The notes below the pieces were generated by a model. It was not told the DNA's origin and did not search any database. It was given only the letters and a program-made list of their open reading frames with translations. Both the position numbers and the translations under genes were made by a program. A DNA stretch of 64,000 nucleotides from Hanleya hanleyi (Eukaryota > Mollusca > Polyplacophora > Lepidopleurida > Hanleyidae), in NCBI GenBank assembly GCA_036873755.1, contig JAVTVY010025329.1:1-64000 (forward strand), read 5' to 3'. This document shows positions 57,489 to 64,000 of this stretch, in pieces. Numbering within the stretch: position 1 is the first letter of the stretch; every line of letters begins with the position of its first letter.

Positions 57489-57755
57489 TAACTTGTGTCT
57501 AATTCCGCTTAACCCAGGGCTAGGGGCCGTATGAACCCACGATTTTTATCACCGCCGCAAAACATTGTTGCAGAAACTTATAAAACAGGGCTATATCACC
57601 AAGCGCCTCCACTCAAAGTTTCTCAAATTTGGCGATACATATCGCATGCTGATAGCAAAATACGAGCGTAGCGTGCAAGATCTATGGTGTTACGTTTCAT
57701 AACTTGTGTCTAATTCCGCTTGACCCGGGGCTAGAGGCCGTGTGAACCCATGTAC
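57319..57755 (+). repeat. Tandem duplication of about 211 bp within the PLE
   Basis: The block from 'gattttaatcaatgtcaca' through the RT C-terminus and 'ggctaggggccgtatgaac' is repeated at once as 57537-57755 with a few changes; 'ggcgatacatatcgcat' is at 57420 and 57631. Confidence 0.93.
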
Positions 57756-58075
57756 TTCAAGATCCTCATGGTGCTCATATGAACCACCGCAATCAAAGCG
57801 TGTCTGAGATACATCATTCGCTAGATGACGACCTTACAACGATTATTATGGATTAAGAATACTGATCAATGATACGGATTTGATATTTTTGGAACGTCAT
57901 GATGTCTTGCCGGCATCATTGAAAACTGTTGACCGCTTCTCTCTCTCTTTTATTTGGTGCTAATACTGCTATATGGAATCTGGAATAGGTCTTTGGATTA
58001 TGGACGCGGATATTTTTTAATGGGCGACGGCTGAATTATGAATGACGTACCAGACGCTTGTAATTCGTAATATCT

Positions 58076-59534
58076 ATAACCGGAGACGTGCGTATCTTGT
58101 TACCGACACGTTACTTGACTAGGCAGGTTGATTAATGTAGCCATTGCACCAATTCATTATCACCTGTGAATAGTATGTACATCATATATGTATCCCTTGT
58201 GGAATGTCGCATATGTAATACTAAAGATTGATATGCGTGATACGCATGGATCTTCCCACATATATTTCATACGAGGTGCAATTCTGCGTGTATACCTATT
58301 TCTGAAATTTTACTTCACATAAAGGGATAGTAAATAGTAGGATTTTCCCTCCAGCGAATGCAGTGTACCACTGGTTCGCGTTAGCAATCTAACACTTCGC
58401 ATCAATAGCTCAGTAGATGCTAATCTGTAACTTATACTCCGCATAAGAAATAAATGTATATATAACAAGCTTGTATAAGAATGGATCGTGCAAACTATGA
58501 GGATGATCCAAAGTGTTACCCCGCCACCGACCTTGGAACCGGAAGTCTAATTTAGACAGTACTGCGTAGAACATCTAAAATCAGACTAAGGTGAATCATT
58601 CGGAAAATGTTAATATACACGACAAGAATTTCTGATATACGAAGGCGTATGTCTGAGACAAGTTATTAATGCTAGTCTTGATCAATGAAGCTAATTAATT
58701 AGAGTATAGATTCTTTCGTCACGAGTGATTTATAAATCGTTAGATTTGATTTCAACGCCAGACTTCCTGATGCTTCACAAAGTCGATAAAAGCCTGACAG
58801 TGTTTGTTTATGGGTCTGAAACATCATTCAAGCGGAGTCTAAGATGTCCTACTTTCTACAGAATTCGATGGGTATTTTCAGGCAATGAATGTAAGAGAAA
58901 AAATGTTCATATGCTTTTAACAGGCGGCATTGGCATCTGTCTAATTTAATTACGTATAATTTTACTTTGCAGGTACATGTACATATATCTTAATATACGA
59001 TGTGCATTGATAACTGGAATTTTGTTTATAAGAAAACAGTATGTACTGCAGCCCGCTGGTGTAGAATCGTTATATTAGGATGCCATCTGATGGCTTTGCT
59101 CACCCTTCTTTGAGCTTTTGCCTTCAAATTCCTCTTTCAGATGTATCTTAAACCCTTCACATTACCAATTGGCTGAACACGGAGACAAAACACTCACATA
59201 ATCATATTAAATAAGCAGGAAATCTTTTAGTTTAAAATGTTTTTCATTAAAACCAATATGTCTGCTTGTATTTTGGTAATATTAGCCAATTGGATAAAGG
59301 TCATGTGACAATTTTGACTAATCAGGTAACATGCTAGTCGACTAAAAGCGCAGAGATGGCGCAGTTGACGCGCACTCTCAGAATAATAGCAAAAACCATG
59401 TACTGGTAGAGATAAGGAAAAGTATCTTTTTGCTCTCGTTCAAAAGCAAAGTCTTAGTTTGGCTGAAATAATATTATTAGAAGTATAAAGGTTCCATATT
59501 TCACTTTATTAATTTGAAGTATAGAGTAGTGGAA
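58076..59534. other. No gene seen
   Basis: AT-rich. A 74-codon frame (58725-58949) is unrecognised. Confidence 0.4.
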
Positions 59535-60010
59535 AATTACAACACATATAAGGGAAGTGGGAAGAGGTGCCGACATACTGACAGAGTCACATAACTTCAC
59601 AGTATCGTCTTTCGGTTAACATATTCTAAAGCACATACCAAGAATCTAACGATTCGTGATATGTGTTGTATCTCAGGAACGCTTTTATTGTACCTGTTCA
59701 TGTGGCAACTTGGATGATATGACCAAACGGCCCCTAGCATCGGCATAAGCGGTATTAGATACAAATCTAGAGCTATGATGGAAATGCTCTGACAACTCGT
59801 ATATTGGTAATTGGTGAGCTGTTTCGCTGTGACAAATCATACACTGGAGATTGGTGAGCTGTATCGTCGTCAGATGAAAATGACGGTATTTAACACAAAA
59901 GACTAGTCTGTAAGGCCCGATGTCGACCCAGCATCAACTTCCCACAAATGCCAACATATATCAAAGACCAAAAGGTCTGTACAGGGGGCGGGCCTCGGAG
60001 ACGAAAAGGC
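59535..60010 (-). mobile_element. Family B copy, long
   Basis: As read on plus: 'acaacacatataagggaagt', 'agaatctaacgattcgtgat', 'gatacaaatctagagctatg', 'tcgtcgtcagatgaaaatga' and 'gtacagggggcgggcctcgg'. The hairpin left arm has one change (CAGGAAC against GTACCTG). The VPEARPLY-type coding segment at the far end is altered. Confidence 0.78.
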
Positions 60011-60889
60011 AGACGTGCATGTAGGGTTCACTGTGATAGGGCTGTTTGTTGTCCAAACAGCACCATTATGGTGCAATCTGAATTTTGAAAAACAATGATT
60101 ATGTCCACAAGGTACAAGTAGGGCGAAGTCATCTTCAAAAGCAAAAAGGCGCATATAGGTTGCAGTCAGAGTTTTCTAACGCGCGACTCGTAATAGGGTG
60201 CAATTTTGATGGGTGCATTTAGGGCGCAACGGTCTGGATGAGATGAAGGAATTGGGCACAGTTAGAACGCAGCAGCTGTAGGAGGCGCATATAAAGTGCT
60301 CGCCCTAAATGAGGCGCGCTTCGTGAGGAATAACATATTGTTGGTTTTGCTTTTGTTACAAACCTGATGTCGAAGTAAAAGCACGATTTGTCCGCGACAA
60401 ATAGCATGAATATGATGGCATCAGTCCGGAGTCGGAGTCGGAGTCGGAGCCCTCGAACTACATTGTTTATAAATTTAAGAGCAGATCTTTGTGGATTTTA
60501 TGAGCTGAGATTTTTCAGCATTTCTGATACAGCTGATATTTCAAATTGCAGACGAGGCTTCAAATTGTACTTCCAGGTGTTGATTTGGGCCATTTTGGGA
60601 AAAGCTTGGTGGATGGAGACATGAGCAATGAGGGGTGAGAACGCTCCCTGTTTACAAATTGAAAGACATTCGGTGGTACCAATCAGCTGTCAATGGCGGG
60701 AATTTGCAATTTCCATGGTCAACTCCTGTCAAGACTTTCAGAGTTAGTGTCCCACTAAGTCAATATTGTCATGCCAAGTGGATTTATGCATCGATAGGTT
60801 TCTGAATTTTTTTGTGATTGTTTATGCTAATACATAACAAGTAACAACATTATTAGTGGTCTGAGGCCATCTGAAAGCATAATACTGAC
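60011..60889. other. No gene seen; short GGAGTC repeat at 60427-60450
   Basis: 'cggagt' is repeated about four times at 60427-60450. A 78-codon frame spanning it (60388-60624) is unrecognised. Confidence 0.4.
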
Positions 60890-61770
60890 AGACGGACTCC
60901 CCTGACTGCAGGATCATATCGGCATGTAGGACGAAAAGACGGGGTGTTCGTCAGGGCCCCTCGATCAACTCTAAATTGTGCCCTTCATTAAGTCAGTCAG
61001 TAAGTGACCCTGTTGTTCACAGCATTTCGGTGGGGAAAGCCTTCTTGTGACCAGGATATCGGCTTGCATCAGCGCCTTGCTGTTCGAGAGGCACTCACAG
61101 CTATCGGATATCATTATGTCCTAGTTGTAATGAAAGTTGATAGTATAATTCTAAATAAATCATGACTTCAGCCTGTGAATAGTGAGGAAATTACAGTAGA
61201 TCGATTGGATCTCATTCATTATAAATTAGTACGGAATGCTTCCGCATTTGAGATATTTTGTTCAGAAACACACTAATATTTAATATCAGATATTTTACCA
61301 GTATTTGCCAGCAGTACCCATTTTCACGTCATGAACGGTGTGAACGATGTGTGTAAGTTATAGTTAATCTGAAGTTAAAGAGAGATATCGTACTCTATCT
61401 GCGAACCTATGATCAGTGAGGATATAATAGTATCCGCATTTACAATTATGTTGTAGCAGAGACTGAATCAGATTTAACAGCAATACTTCAGCTATATAGA
61501 GATACTTTTGTTAGCGAGTGTGATTCCCTTTGTCAGATTGATGAGATCAAATGAGTCCATCGAGTGCCATAGAACCTAGCCACTTAAGGGTATTGCAGGA
61601 AGCGACATTGAGCGACACAAGGTAGACAGAAACTCCACACATCGGGGATATCCATATTTCATGGATCGAACCCTACAACGCTACCCTCTCCGATTAATCA
61701 GCTAAATTGTCTGACAGATGCTAATTAATGATGCATATAACCAACATAAAGGTACACGTGGCTGTGAAAA
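60890..61770 (+). repeat. Repeat E, copy 2 (uninterrupted)
   Basis: Counterpart of 54830-55790, in the same orientation about 6.06 kb downstream. It lacks the PLE tail. No coding frame is conserved between the copies, so I cannot say whether E is a transposon or a segmental duplicate. Confidence 0.85.
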
Positions 61771-62228
61771 GTGTCAATTAATAATATGAAAGTACTCAAA
61801 GTACTGATGTCTGGATCGCCAATAATGGATTTAAAGTTTCAAAACATTTCAGCTGGCATGTTTCAGCCGACAGCAGATGTATGGATAAATGTGGAGATTT
61901 TCTCCAAGTTGTGGACGAGTCTGTTTGAGGAATAACAACTGGAATACAGAGTTTAGTCCTCAAGGAAGTGAATTTGTGAAGGCGGCTCATTTCGAAATAT
62001 GCCAGGTCTTCATGGTAGCAAGAAACTGTCTGCAGTAATATGCTCAAAAGTGGATCGTCTGCGTCTTCTATCAGTTTTTGCGAGCAGATTTTCATAATTC
62101 ATGCAATTCTATTGTGACAAAATGATACGACAAATTTGCGAGGAGACTGGATAGTTTTATTAACTGGTTTTATTAATAGTTCGGAGTAGTGCAGATATTG
62201 ACAAGAGCTGTACGAGTTTGTGTTAAGT
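61771..62228. other. No gene seen
   Basis: A 99-codon minus-strand frame (61796-62095) is unrecognised. Confidence 0.35.
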
Positions 62229-62727
62229 ACTAAGCTAAGATTCATAGCGTCTCCCTTCCCTCAACGCTATGCCGACGACAAATACATTTCCCTGTTGGTA
62301 ACTCGAACATCTCCATCGCGCACTTATTATTACCTTTGCGCCCTATTGGACATTCATTAACTTGAGAAAATGGGCTGCGATGAATAAAAATACCATAATC
62401 AATGTTGTGATCATCATCCCCTGTATACACGGGGTCTATTATGACGGAAATGCTCATCTTCTTGACCCTCGAATTCAGGTCATTTTGAGACTCCATAGGC
62501 ATAATTTTAACGTCTGTAATTAATATATGACCAACGAAGGGCCATTTAGTCTGCCATTTCGGTATTTTTATTCATTGCGGCCCATTTTCTCAAGTTAATG
62601 GAAGTCCAATAGGGCGCAAAGGTAATAATAAGTGCGCGATGGAGATGTTCGAGTTACCATTGCAGGGAAATGTATTTGTCGTCGGCATAGCGTTGAGGGA
62701 AGGGAGACGCTATGAATCTTAGCTAAG
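62229..62727. repeat. Large inverted repeat, arms about 166 bp
   Basis: The left arm 62229-62394 ('gctaagattcatagcgtct' to 'gaataaaaatacc') is repeated in reverse complement at 62561-62727 with only a handful of differences, around a spacer of 166 bp. Short frames inside the arm occur on both sides as mirror images and carry no recognised domain. It could be a foldback element or an inverted duplication. Confidence 0.95.
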
Positions 62728-62848
62728 TCCCCAAGATTACTTATTTATGCCTGCATGGTGTTTATAGTAAATTTGTTTGTTGACAATGATAGCGGTGGAG
62801 AAACAATTTGCGAAAATTCCTATTGTTGTTGCTGCACGATCATTGCGT

Positions 62849-62986
62849 ATATAATTTAGATCGAAAAAGTTTGAACAACACCAACAACAAATCTTTTTGA
62901 AAGCGGTACCTGACAAATTCTGTTGTTTCCGCTTTCGAAAAGTTTCGTTGTTGTTGGTGTTCAAACTTTTTGAAACTAAATTATAT
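62849..62986. repeat. Second inverted repeat, arms 58 bp, short loop
   Basis: The left arm 62849-62906 ('atataatttagatcgaaaaa' to 'gaaagcgg') pairs with 62929-62986 with about seven mismatches or offsets. The loop is only 22 bp, so a transcript or single strand would fold into a long hairpin. Confidence 0.93.
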
Positions 62987-62989
62987 TCG

Positions 62990-64000
62990 GTGAGCAGAGT
63001 CCCCCAGAATCCGGTCAAGTTCACAAGACGAGAAAAATGTAAATACTATTGTTGTTGCCTCGACACATATCTCCTCTGGAAATATATGCCATGCAGTATG
63101 CGTACACATTAAAATAGTAACGACCGCCGACTTCACAGGAAAGAACGCGACTACGAGTGTTGAAAACTGGGGTCCTCATAATCCCAGAACCGGAACCTGT
63201 TCAGCGAGAGCAGAACAAGATTTGCAACGTCTGCTCGGCGAATACAGAATGATCGTGCAGCAACAACAGGGATTTTCGCACAAATTGTCTCTCCAACGCT
63301 ATCGTTGTCAACAAACAAATTACGAACTAAAAACGCCAGGCCTTACAGTAAACTCAAGCAAGCGCAAAACCGCAGAGACGGAAAACACTGAGAAGCGGGT
63401 TTGAGCCTATTGCGCGGAACCAGACAATGCAAAGAACAAAAATAGTCCACGAATACAAGCAATGCCTGGGCGAAGAAATGAATATGAAATACACTCAAAT
63501 TCAGATTTCCTTTTATTTCTAGTAAACGTGAAACGATTACGACTGTTTTTTCTTCACTTTCTGGTTGATACCCTGATATGTGACAAACACAAAGTGAAAA
63601 TCACTGGCGGATTGCTACAGGTCAACCCAGGGTCATTGCATTATAGTGCACGTACACATTTTCAGATATTTCGTGAGTGGCAGCATAGTCTGGTCGACAC
63701 CGCTACGCGGTGGCGATCCAGACAAATATATACGTCTACACGCAATATTCCGAGACTCACTGCCGGAAATGAAACCTTCTGCAGGTTATATCCAGTTGAC
63801 CGATGGTTGAGTGCAGTATATAACGTGATCCATTTCATAATTACCGAGCTACATCCAGAATCATATCATCTCAGCTCTTCAGATGTGCAAACATTCACAC
63901 TCACTTTGTATGATCAAGGCTAGTCCTCAACTACGGCAACCTTTCCATCATCACCCTCCGCATTCATTCATCACAAATTTAAATTGGAAGGGACTTGACC
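62990..64000. other. Unassigned end region with 153-codon frame at 63462-63923
   Basis: The plus-strand frame 63462-63923 is unrecognised. A 60-codon frame precedes it at 63222-63404. The segment 'cacgcaatattccgagact' (63739 area) resembles 'cacacaatattcggaaact' at 55846, so part of this frame lies in a dispersed repeat. Coding status is doubtful. Confidence 0.25.

Larger units (their letters stand above)
56795..58075 (+). mobile_element. Penelope-like element, best-preserved copy
   Basis: 5'-truncated at about 56795. RT palm to C-terminus lies at 56817-57488. The RT tail and UTR start (57319-57535) are tandemly duplicated as 57537-57755, an offset of 211 bp, and the 3' UTR then runs to 'accagacgcttgtaat' at about 58070. 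The UTR hairpin is partly decayed here. No GIY-YIG endonuclease or N-terminal RT part is present. PLE assignment rests on the RT motifs and on the 5'-truncated and tandem copies. The RT group is known from many animal genomes. Confidence 0.8.

Overview
The window looks like a repeat-dominated intergenic block of an invertebrate animal genome, probably a marine species. This is inference. It is AT-rich by eye, has no bacterial-style gene packing or operons, and nearly everything recognisable is transposable-element debris or tandem repeat: Penelope-like reverse transcriptase, LINE C-termini, a TTAA-flanked element with a THAP gene, and satellites. The species cannot be fixed from the sequence. 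I see no convincing host gene, rRNA, functional tRNA or CRISPR array.

Layout. Bases 1-700 hold a dispersed repeat (family C). A 5.3 kb satellite (about 820-6155) follows, built from 65-71 bp modules joined as 134 bp dimers and 205 bp trimers. A small block of the same satellite lies inverted at 8900-9430. From 11065 to 14215 there is a same-strand cluster of truncated Penelope-like (PLE) copies, then a 25 bp tandem array (14708-15259). From 16640 to 24120 PLE relics recur within a diverged local duplication (17600-18745 and 21650-23645), with a LINE fragment between. From 26210 to 29090 there are divergent PLE-related repeats (family B) and family C. The best-defined element is at 29111-31504: TTAA duplications, inverted termini beginning AGGT, a THAP zinc-finger gene broken by two frameshifts, and an acidic exon resembling the N-terminus of P2X7-like proteins. 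This matches the Kolobok/T2 class.

From 32500 to 49300 there are further C, B and PLE copies. One PLE is split by a short MITE (40805-41142) and another by an 825 bp insertion (44453-45277). There is also a 43 bp minisatellite (46374-46809). A second TTAA element lies at 52346-53508, with 21 bp perfect inverted repeats that start in a palindrome. At 54830-61770 two copies of repeat E flank a LINE 3' end and the best-preserved PLE reverse transcriptase (56795-58075). One E copy carries a PLE 3' tail that the other lacks. The end holds two strong inverted repeats (62229-62727 and 62849-62986).

The recurring theme is PLE activity: at least fifteen relics on both strands share one 3' untranslated region. 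That region holds a small hairpin whose stem is kept by two paired base changes between the main subfamily and divergent family B.
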